From positions 1 to 64,000 of the forward strand of contig JAWKHR010000016.1 in assembly GCA_041394725.1 (NCBI GenBank): a stretch of 64,000 bases of DNA, in the 5' to 3' direction. A program made the position numbers and the translations under genes. Below, piece by piece: positions 17,189-28,093 of the stretch. Source of the DNA: JAWKHR01 sp041394725 (GTDB lineage Bacteria; Acidobacteriota; Vicinamibacteria; Vicinamibacterales; SCN-69-37). The notes under the pieces were generated by a model, which was not told where the DNA came from, searched no databases, and saw nothing but the letters and a program-made list of their open reading frames with translations. How positions within the stretch are numbered: the stretch's first letter is position 1; every line of letters starts with the position of its first letter.

Positions 17189-18120
17189 GCCAGCTCCATC
17201 TTCCGGCGGAAGTAGGCGATCGTCGAGGTCAGCCCCTCCTCGAGCGGCACCTTGGGCTCCCAGTGGAGCAGGGTGCGTGCCCGGGTGATGTCGGGGCGGC
17301 GCACCTTCGGGTCGTCGGTGGGCAGCGGCTTGAAGACCACCTGGCTGGCCGATCCGGTCATGCGGATGATCGTCCGCGCGATCTCCTCGATCGACATCTC
17401 GTGCGGGTTGCCGATGTTGACCGGGTCGTTCTCGGCGGAGAGCGCCAGGCGCAGGATGCCGTCGACGAGATCCGAGATGTAGCAGAAGCTGCGCGTCTGG
17501 GTGCCGGCGCCGAAGATCGTCACGTCCTCGCCGCGCAGCGCCTGCGCGATGAACGTCGGCACGGCGCGGCCGTCGTTGATCCGCATCCGCGGCCCGTAGG
17601 TGTTGAAGATGCGGACGATCTTCGTGTCCACGCCGTGGAAGCGGTGGTAGGCGACGGTCATCGCCTCGGCAAAGCGCTTGGCCTCGTCGTACACGCCGCG
17701 CGGGCCCACCGGGTTGACGTTGCCCCAGTACGTCTCCTTCTGCGGGTGCTCGAGCGGGTCGCCGTAGACCTCCGACGTCGAGGCCAGGACGAACCGGGCG
17801 CCCTTGGCCTTGGCGAGCCCGAGCGCCTTGTGCGTGCCGAGCGAGCCGACCTTGAGCGTCTGAATCGGCAGCTCGAGGTAGTCGATCGGACTCGCCGGGC
17901 TGGCCCAGTGCAGCACGCAGTCGACGGGCCCGTCGACGTAGATGTAGTTCGTGACGTCGTGCTTGATGAACAGGAAGTCGCGCCCGTTGAGGTGCGCGAT
18001 GTTGTCCAGGCTGCCGGTGAGCAGGTTGTCGATGCCGACGACCGAGTGTCCCTGGTCGAGCAGCGTCTCACACAGATGGGAACCGATGAAGCCGGCGGCG
18101 CCGGTGATGACGTATCGCAC
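17185..18120 (-). CDS. UDP-glucuronate decarboxylase (UDP-xylose synthase)
   Basis: An extended short-chain dehydrogenase, 311 residues, that converts UDP-glucuronic acid to UDP-xylose. The NAD site GAAGFIGSHL is at 7-16, STSEVYGDP at about 114-122, and the catalytic YDEAK has Tyr144 and Lys148. HWASPASPIDY and TYGPRMRINDGRAVPTF are typical of bacterial UXS rather than of epimerases. It starts with GTG at 18120. Its substrate would be made by Ugd, encoded in the divergent operon starting at 25.06 kb, so the two operons form one nucleotide-sugar route. It is the last gene of the minus-strand polysaccharide operon. Confidence 0.92.
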   Translation of the reverse strand: MRYVITGAAGFIGSHLCETLLDQGHSVVGIDNLLTGSLDNIAHLNGRDFLFIKHDVTNYIYVDGPVDCVLHWASPASPIDYLELPIQTLKVGSLGTHKALGLAKAKGARFVLASTSEVYGDPLEHPQKETYWGNVNPVGPRGVYDEAKRFAEAMTVAYHRFHGVDTKIVRIFNTYGPRMRINDGRAVPTFIAQALRGEDVTIFGAGTQTRSFCYISDLVDGILRLALSAENDPVNIGNPHEMSIEEIARTIIRMTGSASQVVFKPLPTDDPKVRRPDITRARTLLHWEPKVPLEEGLTSTIAYFRRKMELA

Positions 18121-18129
18121 GGGAAAGTC

Positions 18130-19563
18130 TCAGGCGAGCCGGTGCACGCTGCGCAGCACCGTGAGCCACATGATTTTGAAGTCGAGCCGCAGCGACCAGT
18201 TCTCGATGTAATAGAGGTCGAATTCGATGCGCTTCTCGAGCGAGGTGTTGCCGCGCCAGCCGTTGACCTGCGCCCAGCCGGTGATGCCCGCCTTGACCTT
18301 GTGTCGCAGCATGTACTGCGGGATCTTGTGCTTGAACTGCTCGACGAAAAAGGGCCGTTCCGGCCGCGGGCCGACGATCGACATGTCGCCGCGCAGCACG
18401 TTCCAGAACTGCGGCAGTTCGTCCACGTCGTGGCGGCGGAGCCAGCGGCCGATCCGGGTGGCGCGCGGGTCGTCCTCGCGCGCCCAGATGGGCCCGCTCG
18501 CGTCCTCGGCGTCCACGGGCATCGAGCGGAACTTGTAGACGGTGAACGCCTTGCCGTCCAGGCCCATCCGCTCCTGCGTGTAGAAGACCGGCCCCGGTGA
18601 GCTGCGTCTGATGAGCCCCGCGATGATGAGCGCCGGCACCGCCCCGACCACCAGCACGGTGGTCGAGATCGCGATGTCCACGGCCCGCTTCAGCACGTTG
18701 TTGAAGCCCTGGAGCGGCACGTCGTGGATGCGGATGAGCGGCAGCCCGTCCAGATCCTCGAGCCGCGCGCGCAGCGCGATGAACTGGAGCAGGTCCGGCA
18801 CCACCTGCACCGAGAGGCACTCGCGGCTGGCGAACTCGACCACGCCGAGCATCTTGACGTGCTCGTCGAGCGGCAGCGCGACGTAGATGTCGTCCACCTT
18901 CTCCTGCACGCAGATCTCGGGCACCTGGGCGATGGGGCCGAGGACGGGCAGGCCCCGGTAGCCGATCGTGTCGCCCGTCGCCGCGCGGTCGTCCGCGAAG
19001 CCGACCACGCGGAAGCCCAGCTCGGCGTGCTCGAGGATCCGGTCGGCCACCATCCGCCCGAGGTCCGCCGCGCCCACGATCAGGACCCGCCGCAGCCCCA
19101 CGCCGGCCCGCCAGCGCCGGCGCAGCAGCCCGCGCACCACCTCGCGCGACGCGTAGGTGAGCGCGACCGTGAACAGCAGGAACAGGCCCCAGGCCGGCTG
19201 CGAGACCTCGTAGACGCCCTGCGCCTTGAGCGCGGGATCGAGGTAGTAGGTGCGGAAGAAGAGCGTCCCGAACACGCCGCCCAGCACCGCCAGGATCGAT
19301 CCGACGAGGACCGCGAAGAAGTCGTCCACGCGCGTCCGGCTGCGTCGCAGCCGGTAGACGCCCTGCAGCTGGAACGCCGCCGGGACGAGCAGCGCGATGA
19401 ACGGCAGGAGCTCGAGGTACTCGCGGAACGGGGGCTGCCCCTTGGGAACGGCGAAGACGGTCTCGAAGCGGACGAAGTAGGCCAGCGCGAACGCCACGGC
19501 GGCGGCCAGGATGTCGGCGACCACATAGGACGCCACGAGGAGCCGGTTGTGGCGTCTCAGCAT
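18130..19563 (-). CDS. polyprenyl-phosphate sugar-1-phosphate transferase (WcaJ/WbaP type)
   Basis: The initiating enzyme of exopolysaccharide repeat assembly, moving a sugar phosphate onto undecaprenyl phosphate. The 477 residues begin with four or five membrane helices, followed by a Rossmann-like middle domain (VLIVGAADLGRMVADRI). The C-terminal catalytic domain starts after another membrane segment and holds the signatures KRAVDIAIS, FYTQERMGLDGK, KFRSM, DELPQFWNVLRGDMSIVGPRPERP and GITGWAQVNGWRGNT. The sugar specificity (glucose, galactose, other) cannot be told. The ATG at 19563 overlaps the upstream glycosyltransferase stop by a few bases. Confidence 0.93.
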   Translation of the reverse strand: MLRRHNRLLVASYVVADILAAAVAFALAYFVRFETVFAVPKGQPPFREYLELLPFIALLVPAAFQLQGVYRLRRSRTRVDDFFAVLVGSILAVLGGVFGTLFFRTYYLDPALKAQGVYEVSQPAWGLFLLFTVALTYASREVVRGLLRRRWRAGVGLRRVLIVGAADLGRMVADRILEHAELGFRVVGFADDRAATGDTIGYRGLPVLGPIAQVPEICVQEKVDDIYVALPLDEHVKMLGVVEFASRECLSVQVVPDLLQFIALRARLEDLDGLPLIRIHDVPLQGFNNVLKRAVDIAISTTVLVVGAVPALIIAGLIRRSSPGPVFYTQERMGLDGKAFTVYKFRSMPVDAEDASGPIWAREDDPRATRIGRWLRRHDVDELPQFWNVLRGDMSIVGPRPERPFFVEQFKHKIPQYMLRHKVKAGITGWAQVNGWRGNTSLEKRIEFDLYYIENWSLRLDFKIMWLTVLRSVHRLA

Positions 19564-20693
19564 GCGACTGGGGCGTCGGCCAGCGCGGCCGCGACGTGCG
19601 CGGCGAACGCCTGCTCGAAACGATCCACCGAGAACCGCTCGGCCTGTCGCCGGATGCGGGCGGACGAGAACCCGGCGCCAGGCACCGCGGCGACGGCCTC
19701 GGCGAAGGCCTCGGCCGTGGCGGCCCCGACCAGGAACCCGGTCTCGCCGTGCAGGACCGATTCGCGCGCGCCGCCCCGGTCCAGCGCGACCACCGGCCGG
19801 CCGCAGGCCATGGCCTCCACCGGCACGATGCCGAAGTCCTCCTCGCCGGGCATCAGCACGGCCTGCGCGCCCCGGTAGACGTCGCGCAGGGCTTCGGGCG
19901 CTATCGCGCCGAGGAACTCGACGTCCCGGCCGGCGGCGAGCGACTCGAGGCGCGCACGATCGGGCCCCGTCCCCACGATCTTCAGGGGGCGCTTCAGCCG
20001 CTGGGCGGCCCGGATGGCGATGTCGAGGCGTTTGTACGGCACGAGGGCGGAGACCACGAGCACGAATTCTCCGGGCGCACCGCCCGGGGTGAAGAACTCG
20101 GTGTCCACTGGCGGGTACACGACCGCCGACTGCCGATCATAATACCGGGCGATCCTGCCCGCAACGTGTTGTGAATTCGCGAGAAAGCGGTCCACCCGCC
20201 CCGCCGTGGCGCGATCCCACCGCGCCAGCCAGGCGAGCACCGGACGCAACGCCGCCGAGGCCGGCCGGCCGACCCGCTCGGCGCCGAAGTAATGCTCGAA
20301 CTGGTCCCAGGCGTAGCGCATCGGCGAGTGACAGTAGCAGAGGTGTCGCGTGCGTCCGGTCGGGACGACCGACTTCACCGCGCAGTGGCTGGTCGAGATC
20401 ACCAGGTCCACTTCGTCGAGGTCGAACGTCTCGACCGCCGCCGGAAAGACGGGCAGGTAGTAGCGGTAGAGCCGGCCGGAGAGGGGCAGCCGCTGGACGA
20501 AGGCGGTCCGGATCGGGTGCCGGGCGATCGTCGGCGACGCGGTACCGGGCCGGTGCACGAGCGTCAGCACCGGCGCGTCGGGGAACAGGCGGCAGATCGA
20601 CTCGAGCACCTTCTCGCCGCCGCGCATGCCGGTGAGCCAGTCGTGCACGATCGCGACGCGGAGGCCGGCCCAGGCCGGCGCGGTCTCAGGCAT
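19557..20693 (-). CDS. glycosyltransferase family 4
   Basis: A GT-B fold glycosyltransferase of 378 residues (ATG 20693). The N-terminal half opens with the donor-site glycine loop region VAIVHDWLTGMRGGEKVLE. The C-terminal half has VSALVPYKRLD, the EDFGIVPVEAMACGRPVVALDRGG motif with the conserved EX7E pattern, and ESVLHGETGFLV. The HSPMRYAWDQFEHYF segment is typical of the mannosyl- or related transferases in exopolysaccharide clusters. Sugar and linkage are unknown. The start chosen overlaps the upstream stop by eight bases; an in-frame codon at 20720 would lengthen it without conserved residues. Confidence 0.88.
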   Translation of the reverse strand: MPETAPAWAGLRVAIVHDWLTGMRGGEKVLESICRLFPDAPVLTLVHRPGTASPTIARHPIRTAFVQRLPLSGRLYRYYLPVFPAAVETFDLDEVDLVISTSHCAVKSVVPTGRTRHLCYCHSPMRYAWDQFEHYFGAERVGRPASAALRPVLAWLARWDRATAGRVDRFLANSQHVAGRIARYYDRQSAVVYPPVDTEFFTPGGAPGEFVLVVSALVPYKRLDIAIRAAQRLKRPLKIVGTGPDRARLESLAAGRDVEFLGAIAPEALRDVYRGAQAVLMPGEEDFGIVPVEAMACGRPVVALDRGGARESVLHGETGFLVGAATAEAFAEAVAAVPGAGFSSARIRRQAERFSVDRFEQAFAAHVAAALADAPVAC

Positions 20694-21813
20694 GAACCCG
20701 GGCCTCGGTGACGACCTCATGGTACACGTCGCGGATCCGCGCCGCGGCGCGCGCCCACGAGAAGGCCTTCACGCGCTCGTGGCCGCGCCGGACGAGGTCA
20801 GCGCGGAGCGCCGGGTCCGAGAGCACGCGCGCCAGCGCGCCGGCGATCGCGGCCGGGTCGCGGGGGTCGATGAGCAGCGCCGCGTCGTCGACGACCTCGG
20901 GGAGCGACGACACGTTCGAGGTGATGACCGGCGCGCCGAGCGCCATCGCCTCGAGCGGCGGGAGCCCGAACCCCTCATAGAGGGACGGGAAGACGAACAC
21001 CGACGCCAGGCGATAGAGCACCGCCAGCGTCGTTTCCGGCACGAACCCCAGGAAGCGCACCTCCCGGTGCAGCTGGAACCGGTGCACCAGGCGGCGGAGG
21101 TTCTGGTACTTCGAGACGGAGTCGCCGATGACGAGCAGCTTCACGTCCTCGAAGCCCTGCCGCCGCAGCAGCGCGAAGGCCTCGATGAGGCGGTCGATGT
21201 TCTTGTGCGGCTTGATGTTGCCCGCGTAGAGGATGAACGGCGAGGTGAGCAGGAACCGCTGCCGGACGCGGTCCACCTCCTCGGCCGGCGGCTCGGTCAT
21301 CAGGGCCTCGTCGAGGCCGTTGTAGATGACTTCGACCTTCGAGGCCGGCACGTGCAGGTACCGGAGGATGTCCTGCTTGGACGCCTCCGAGACCGTGAGC
21401 ACCCGCCGCGACCGGTGTGCCGAACTCCGCATCATGCGGCGCGCGTAGACGTGGGCCAGGCGGTTCGGCAGGTACTCCGGAAACCGCAGGTGGATGCAGT
21501 CGTGGATCGTGACCACGAACGGCGTCCGCGTGAAGGGCGAGACCACGTAGTGCGGCGCGTGGAACAGATCCGGGCGGATCCGCCCGAGCATGAGCGGGAC
21601 GCTGACCTGCTCGCGAACCGAGTAGTTGCCGGCGCGCTCGACACAGGGGCTGAACCGGGGGCCGAGGCCGGTGACGAACGCCTGGTCCTCGGCCCGGCAG
21701 AGCAGGACGTACTCCGTGTCGTCGTCCTGCCGCGCCAGGGCGCCGACCAGGTTGCGCACGTAGGTGCCGATGCCGTAATCGTGCAGCTTGCGTGCGTCGA
21801 TGGCGATCCGCAA
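20686..21813 (-). CDS. glycosyltransferase family 4
   Basis: A 375-residue GT-B glycosyltransferase. It opens with MRIAIDARKLHDYGIGTYVRNL, the usual nucleotide-sugar loop, and continues with HAPHYVVSP and TIHDCIHLRFP. The C-terminal domain has YAGNIKPHKNID and the catalytic stretch PSLYEGFGLPPLEAMALGAPV with the EX7E glutamates. It resembles WbaZ/mannosyltransferase-like members next to the other sugar enzymes. It sits 18 bases after the family 2 transferase gene in the same operon. Confidence 0.9.
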   Translation of the reverse strand: MRIAIDARKLHDYGIGTYVRNLVGALARQDDDTEYVLLCRAEDQAFVTGLGPRFSPCVERAGNYSVREQVSVPLMLGRIRPDLFHAPHYVVSPFTRTPFVVTIHDCIHLRFPEYLPNRLAHVYARRMMRSSAHRSRRVLTVSEASKQDILRYLHVPASKVEVIYNGLDEALMTEPPAEEVDRVRQRFLLTSPFILYAGNIKPHKNIDRLIEAFALLRRQGFEDVKLLVIGDSVSKYQNLRRLVHRFQLHREVRFLGFVPETTLAVLYRLASVFVFPSLYEGFGLPPLEAMALGAPVITSNVSSLPEVVDDAALLIDPRDPAAIAGALARVLSDPALRADLVRRGHERVKAFSWARAAARIRDVYHEVVTEARVHA

Positions 21814-21831
21814 GGGAAACCCCGGCCCATC

Positions 21832-22650
21832 TTATCGGATGGAACGACCGCGGACTTGCAGCCAGAGGCGCAGCAGCGGCGCCCAGGCGGGCGCATGCTT
21901 CTCGTAGAAGGCGAGGTGGCTGCGGTCGTAGAGCGCGGGCCCGGCGGCCGAGCCACCCGGCGACCGGCCGCGCAGGTGGACGACCTCGGCGGCCGGGGTG
22001 AACAGCACCCGTCCGCCCCGGGCGCGCAGGGCCGCGCAGAAGTCCACGTCCTCTTCGTACAGGAAGAAGCGCTCGTCGAACAGGCCGGCGGCCAGGGCCT
22101 GGTCGCGCCGCACGAGGAGGCAGGCGCCGGTGACCCAGTCCACCTCCCGCTCGTGGGCGAGGAGCGCCTCCGTCCGGCGCCGGGCCCACCCGGCGTCCAG
22201 GCCGGCGCGCCAGACGCGGTACTTCTGTCGCGCTTCTCCGAGCGGGGTGAGCATCGGTCCGAACGAGAGTTCCGGTCGGCCGTGGCCGTCGCAGAGGCGC
22301 GGGCCGCCGGCCGCGGCGCCGGTGACCTCGAGCCGCTCGACCAGCGTGTCGATCGCGCCGGCCGGCACGCGCGTGTCGCTGTTGAGCAGGAGGATCAGCG
22401 CGGCCGTCGACTCGCGCATCGCGACGTTGTTGGCCGCGGCGAACCCGGCGTTCCGTTCCAGCGCCCGGAGCTCGACGACGCCGGGCCAGGCCTGGCGGGC
22501 AGCGTCCGCGCTGCCGTCGGTCGAGGCGTTGTCCACGACGAAGACGCGTCCGAGCCCCGACGGCGGCGCTGCGCGGAGCGAGGCCAGGCACGCCAGCAGG
22601 TGGTCGCGCGTGTTGTAGCTGACGATGACGACGTCGAGCGCGGGCGTCAT
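21832..22650 (-). CDS. glycosyltransferase family 2 (rhamnosyltransferase-like)
   Basis: A GT-A glycosyltransferase of 272 residues from ATG 22650. It has DVVIVSYNTRDHL at the start, the first Asp pair in VVDNASTDGS, ALERNAGFAAANNVAM, the metal-binding region LLNSDTRVP, and the acceptor-site DERFFLYEEDVDFCAALR. This combination is typical of WbbL-like rhamnosyltransferases, but donor identity is inference. The ATG overlaps the stop of the upstream gene by ATGA. There are no membrane segments. Confidence 0.88.
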   Translation of the reverse strand: MTPALDVVIVSYNTRDHLLACLASLRAAPPSGLGRVFVVDNASTDGSADAARQAWPGVVELRALERNAGFAAANNVAMRESTAALILLLNSDTRVPAGAIDTLVERLEVTGAAAGGPRLCDGHGRPELSFGPMLTPLGEARQKYRVWRAGLDAGWARRRTEALLAHEREVDWVTGACLLVRRDQALAAGLFDERFFLYEEDVDFCAALRARGGRVLFTPAAEVVHLRGRSPGGSAAGPALYDRSHLAFYEKHAPAWAPLLRLWLQVRGRSIR

Positions 22651-23765
22651 CGCGTCGCGGCCCCGGGCGCCGGCCGCGCGGCGGCTTCCAGCGCCCGGCG
22701 CACGGCCGTGGCGCTCGCGGCCCACGAGTAGCGGGCGAGCCGATCGCGGCCGCGGGCGACCTGCGCCGCGCACGCGTCCGCATCGGTGAGCAGCGCGGCG
22801 AGCGCAGCCCCGATGGCCCCGGCGTCGGCCGTCACGAGGCGGGCGCCGTCGGCGTAGACCTCTCGCGCCACGGGCGTGTCGAGCAGCACCGGCGCGACGC
22901 CCGCCGCGAGCGCCTCGGCCGGCGTCATCGCGAAGCCCTCGTAGTCGGACAGGAACGCGAACACGCGGGCGCGCGCGTAGAGTGACGCGAGCTCGGCGTC
23001 GGTGACGTAGCGCCGCCACTCGACGTCATCGCGAAGTCCGAGGGCTGCCGCTTCGGCCATCGGATCGACCGGTGGCGAGGTCCGGTTGTCGCCGACGAGG
23101 ACGAGCCGGGCTCCGGGGACCCGCGCGCGGGCCATCGCGAAGCCGCGGAGCAGGTCCGGGATCCGGCGGCGCGCGAAAATCGAGCCCACGTAGAGCACCA
23201 GCGGTTCGCGTGCGCCGGGGGGCACGGTCGAGGGTGATGGCGATGGGGCGGCCGGTGGCGCCAGCACGATGCGGTCGCGCGGCACGCCGAGGTAGCGGAC
23301 GATTTCGCCCGCCGAGAACTCCGAGATCGTCACGACCGCGGCGGCGCGCCGCGCCGCTGCGCGCGTGATCCACCGGCGCCTCGGCCCTTCCCGCCACGAG
23401 AACCAGTCGGGATGCGCGAAGAACGACACGTCGTAGACCGCCACCACGTACGGACACGGTGGCCGGAGGGGCGCCGTGTAGCCGGAGGCAAAGAGCACGT
23501 CGGCGCCGCGCGCGCCGCGCGGCAGCCGGGTCTGCTCCCACCAGGTGCCGGCCGCCGTTCCGGGTTCGATGACCCACTCGAAGCGTTCCGCCGGCAGTTC
23601 GCCGGCGTCGGCCGGGCGTGCCGGCGCAATCAGGCGAAACCGGTGGGGCAGCGTGGCGTCGGACGCCCACTCGCGCAGGAGGCCGGACAGATAGCGCCCG
23701 ACGCCGGTGGGCCGCCCGAGCAGTTCCCGGGCATCGACCGCGATCGTCAGCGGGCGGGGACTCAC
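22647..23765 (-). CDS. glycosyltransferase family 4
   Basis: A 372-residue GT-B transferase from GTG 23765, which overlaps the preceding gene's TGA by GTGA. Signature pieces: IAVDARELLGRPTGVGRYLSGL, VAVYDVSFFAHPDWFSWREG, VVTISEFSAGEIVRYLGVPRDRI, LYVGSIFARRRIPDLL, and FLSDYEGFAMTPAEALAAG with the EX7E pair. The motif WREGPRRRW is as in related mannosyltransferases. No signal peptide or membrane helix; it works on the cytoplasmic face on a lipid-linked acceptor. Confidence 0.88.
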   Translation of the reverse strand: MSPRPLTIAVDARELLGRPTGVGRYLSGLLREWASDATLPHRFRLIAPARPADAGELPAERFEWVIEPGTAAGTWWEQTRLPRGARGADVLFASGYTAPLRPPCPYVVAVYDVSFFAHPDWFSWREGPRRRWITRAAARRAAAVVTISEFSAGEIVRYLGVPRDRIVLAPPAAPSPSPSTVPPGAREPLVLYVGSIFARRRIPDLLRGFAMARARVPGARLVLVGDNRTSPPVDPMAEAAALGLRDDVEWRRYVTDAELASLYARARVFAFLSDYEGFAMTPAEALAAGVAPVLLDTPVAREVYADGARLVTADAGAIGAALAALLTDADACAAQVARGRDRLARYSWAASATAVRRALEAAARPAPGAATR

Positions 23766-24901
23766 GCCGCCCCCGTCCGGGCGTGCGCGTTCGCTCGCGA
23801 CGCCCGCTGCTCGAGCGCAAGCGCCCAGGCGTCCCGCACCCGGGCCGCCGTGTCGGCCCAGCGGTAGAGCCCCGCCCGCCGCCAGCCGGCGTCGCGCATG
23901 CGGTCGCGGAGGTGCCGGTCGCCGGCCACGTCGGCGAGCGCACGGGCGAGGTCGGCCGGGTCGTCGGGATCGATCAAGCGACCCGCGCCGCCCAGCACCT
24001 CGGGCAGCGCGCCGCGGTTCGCGGCGATGACCGGCACGCCGCAGGTCATCGCCTCGAGGGCGGGAATGCCGAAGCCCTCGGTGTGCGACGGAAGCACGAA
24101 CGCGAGGGCGCCGCGGTACAGCGCCTCGCGGTCGGCCGGCGTGATGTAGCCGGGCAGGTTCACGCGCCCGGCGAATGGCGGCGCGCCGACGCGTTCGACG
24201 AGGGCGGCGGCGGCCGGCGTGGCGCGGCCGGCGAGCACGAGGCGCGGGGCGTCGGGCATCCGCGCGAGAAGCCGGCCGTAGGCCTCGACGAGCGCGCCGA
24301 CGTTCTTGCGGGGCTCGAGCGTGCCGAGGAAGAGCAGGTATCCGCCGTCGGGTTCCCGGTCGCGCCTGGGCCAGGACGGCCCGCCGGGCGAGCACACGGA
24401 GATCCGCTCCGGCGCGACGCCCAGGCGTCCGGCGACCTCGCGGGCGGTGTGGGCCGAGACCGCGACGACCTGGTCCGCGGCCCGCGCATGGCGCGCGGCC
24501 AGCGCCGGGTAGTCCCGGCGGATCTCTCGGACCGTCCGCTCCGGGTGATCCAGGAAGTCGAGATCGTGGACGGTCACGATCCGGGCGGCGCCGCGGGTGG
24601 GCATCAGGAGCGGGTGGGCCGAGTGGGCGACGTCGAGCGGCGTGCCCGCGAGCGTCTCGGCCGGCGGCCACTGCCAGCGGTGCCAGGCGAAGTTGAGCAG
24701 CGCCACGGGGATGCGGCGGTCGACGATGGTCGCGCCGGGCACCGCGTCCGGGGCCGCGCGGTCCTTCCAGGACGCGGAGAACAGGCGCAGGTCCTCGCCG
24801 GGAGGCGCCGAGGCCGCCAGCGCCCGTGCCAGTTCGTGCACGTACTCGCCGACGCCTGTCCGTTCGCGAAGCGCCGGCCGATAGTCGAGCAGGATTCGCA
24901 C
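23762..24901 (-). CDS. glycosyltransferase family 4, first gene of the minus-strand EPS operon
   Basis: A 379-residue GT-B transferase. The start is the GTG at 24901 (VRILLDYRPALRERTGVGEYVHEL); frames reaching upstream are antisense to ugd and not protein-like. It contains VTVHDLDFLDHPERT, VVAVSAHTAREVAGRLGV, FLGTLEPRKNVGALVEAYG and PSHTEGFGIPALEAMTCGVPV. It resembles its neighbour at 22647-23765 in layout, so the two probably arose by duplication. The 155-bp gap to ugd must hold the operon promoter; I could not find a clear one on this strand. Confidence 0.88.
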   Translation of the reverse strand: MRILLDYRPALRERTGVGEYVHELARALAASAPPGEDLRLFSASWKDRAAPDAVPGATIVDRRIPVALLNFAWHRWQWPPAETLAGTPLDVAHSAHPLLMPTRGAARIVTVHDLDFLDHPERTVREIRRDYPALAARHARAADQVVAVSAHTAREVAGRLGVAPERISVCSPGGPSWPRRDREPDGGYLLFLGTLEPRKNVGALVEAYGRLLARMPDAPRLVLAGRATPAAAALVERVGAPPFAGRVNLPGYITPADREALYRGALAFVLPSHTEGFGIPALEAMTCGVPVIAANRGALPEVLGGAGRLIDPDDPADLARALADVAGDRHLRDRMRDAGWRRAGLYRWADTAARVRDAWALALEQRASRANAHARTGAA

Positions 24902-24995
24902 GGGCGAAACTCGCGCGATGCTATCACGCGCCCCGGGCGGATCGCGCAACGAGGGACGGGTCTTCGGGAGCGACAACTCCTTTGATTTCAATCGG

Positions 24996-25024
24996 TTGAC
25001 AGGTTCAGGGCCGCATGCTACTTT
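24996..25024 (+). promoter_or_regulatory. sigma-70-type promoter of the ugd operon
   Basis: TTGACA (24996-25001) matches the -35 consensus exactly, with a 17-bp spacer and TACTTT at 25019-25024. Transcription would start near 25031, leaving a leader of about 27 bases with GAAAGGA as ribosome site before ATG 25058. It is one of the best promoter matches in the window. Confidence 0.75.
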
Positions 25025-25057
25025 GAGGAGTTTGCTGGTCGCTGAAAGGACGGATTC

Positions 25058-26350
<1,293 letters not shown>

Positions 26351-26354
<4 letters not shown>

Positions 26355-27382
26355 GCGTGGTGGCCGTCACGGGCGGCGCCGGCTACGTGGGGAGCCACGC
26401 GGTCAAGGCGCTCGCTCTCGCGGGGTACGACGTGGTCGTCTACGACGACCTCTCGGCGGGCCACGTCGACGCCGTGGCCCGCGTGGCGGCCGACGTGCCC
26501 CGCCGGAACGTGACGCTCGTCGAGGGCGACGTCCTCGACGGGCCGTCGCTCGCGGGCGTGCTGCGCCGGTCCGGCGCCACGGCGGTCCTGCACTTCGCCG
26601 CGCGGCTCTCGGTGGGCGAGTCCGTCCACGACCCGCTCGGCTACTACCGCACGAACGTGGCGGGGACGATGAGCACGCTCGGCGCGATGGCCGACGCGGG
26701 CGTCGAGCGCTTCGTCTTCTCGTCCACGGCGGCGACGTTCGGCGAGCCGCAGCGGACGCCGATGGACGAGACCCACCCGCAGCGGCCGATCAACCCGTAT
26801 GGGGCGAGCAAGCTGGCCGTCGAGCGGGCGCTGCCGTTCGTGGAGCATGCGCTGGGCATCCGCTGGGTCGCGCTGCGGTATTTCAATGCCGCGGGCGCGG
26901 ATCCGGACGGCCGCCTGGGCGAGGACCATCGACCGGAGGAGCACCTGATCCCCCGGGCGATCCGGGCGGCCGGGGGCGGGCCGCCGCTGACCGTGTTCGG
27001 CGACGACTACGACACGCCCGACGGGACCTGCCTGCGCGACTACGTGCACGTGACCGACCTCGCGGCGGCGCACGTCCAGGCCCTCGACGCGCTGGCCTCG
27101 GGGCGGCCGTCGTCGGCCTACAATCTGGGCAACGGCGACGGCCACTCGGTGCGGCAGGTCCTGGCGGCCGTCGAGGCGGTCGTCGGGCGGCCCGTGCCGC
27201 ACACGATCGGGCCGCGTCGCGAGGGAGACCCGGCGCGGCTGGTGGCCTCGAGCGAGCGCGCGCGTCGCGAGCTCGGCTGGTCACCGCGGTACGCGGCCAT
27301 CGAGACCATCGTCGGGACGGCCTGGCGCTGGCACGAGGCGCATCCGGACGGCTACGGCCGGCCCGGCCACGGAGCGGAGTAG
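26351..27382 (+). CDS. galE: UDP-glucose 4-epimerase
   Basis: Interconverts UDP-glucose and UDP-galactose. The 343 residues show the NAD motif GGAGYVGSHAVKAL (8-21), HFAARLSVGES, SSTAATFGEP, and the catalytic YGASK with Tyr150 and Lys154, then the substrate-binding RYFNAAGADPDGRLGEDH and HLIPRA, as in GalE. The ATG overlaps the ugd stop. It supplies a second sugar donor for the polysaccharide built by the divergent operon. Confidence 0.93.
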
Positions 27383-28093
27383 ATGGCGAGGCTCAAGGGG
27401 GTACTCCACGACCCGCTGCTGTCGGTCGTGATGCCGGTCTACAACGAGCACGAGACGATCGAGGAGATCATTCCCCGCGTGCTCGCCGTGCCCATCCGCA
27501 AGGAGCTCATCGTCGTCGACGACGGGTCCACGGACGGGACGCGGGACCAGCTCACGGCGCTCCAGCAGGCGCACGGCTTCAAGCTCATCTTCCAGGAGAA
27601 GAACGCCGGGAAGGGGTCGGCCCTGCGGCGCGGGTTCCAGGAAGCCACCGGCGACATGGTGATCATCCAGGACGCGGACCTGGAGTACTCGCCGGAGGAA
27701 TACCCGCAGCTCATCGAGCTCATCTGCGAGGGGCGGGCGGACGTCGTGTACGGGTCGCGTTTCCTCGGCCGGCACCGGGTGTTCCTGTTCACGCACTACG
27801 CGGGCAACCGGCTGCTGACGCTCATCACGAACGTCCTGTACAACACGATGCTGACGGACATGGAGACCTGCTACAAGGTCATGCGCACGGAGGTGCTCCG
27901 GTCCTTCACGCTCGAGTCGGACGGCTTCGGCATCGAGCCGGAGCTGACGGCCAAGATCTTCAAGCGGGGCTACCGGGTCTACGAGGTGCCGATCACGTAC
28001 GACGGCCGCGGCTACGAGGACGGCAAGAAGATCACGTGGCGCGACGGCATCGTGGCACTCTGGGTCCTGCTGAAGTACCGGTTCACCGAGTGA
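27383..28093 (+). CDS. glycosyltransferase family 2 (dolichol-phosphate-mannose-synthase-like)
   Basis: A 236-residue soluble GT-A enzyme. VVMPVYNEHETIEEIIPRVL opens it, then VVDDGSTDGTRD, NAGKGSALRRGFQEATGD and the metal-binding QDADLEYSPEEYPQL. The ending EVPITYDGRGYEDGKKITWRDG is the conserved acceptor region of the DPM1-like group that moves a sugar from a nucleotide to polyprenyl phosphate. There is no C-terminal membrane domain. The ATG follows directly on the galE stop. A lipid-linked sugar made here might be the substrate of the ABC exporter downstream. Confidence 0.9.
   Translation: MARLKGVLHDPLLSVVMPVYNEHETIEEIIPRVLAVPIRKELIVVDDGSTDGTRDQLTALQQAHGFKLIFQEKNAGKGSALRRGFQEATGDMVIIQDADLEYSPEEYPQLIELICEGRADVVYGSRFLGRHRVFLFTHYAGNRLLTLITNVLYNTMLTDMETCYKVMRTEVLRSFTLESDGFGIEPELTAKIFKRGYRVYEVPITYDGRGYEDGKKITWRDGIVALWVLLKYRFTE

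Noticed and set aside
15631..18600. 989-codon plus-strand open frame across TPR lipoprotein, pgsA and antisense of the sugar transferase gene
   Set aside because: It crosses several confident genes in other frames and strands and shows no domain.
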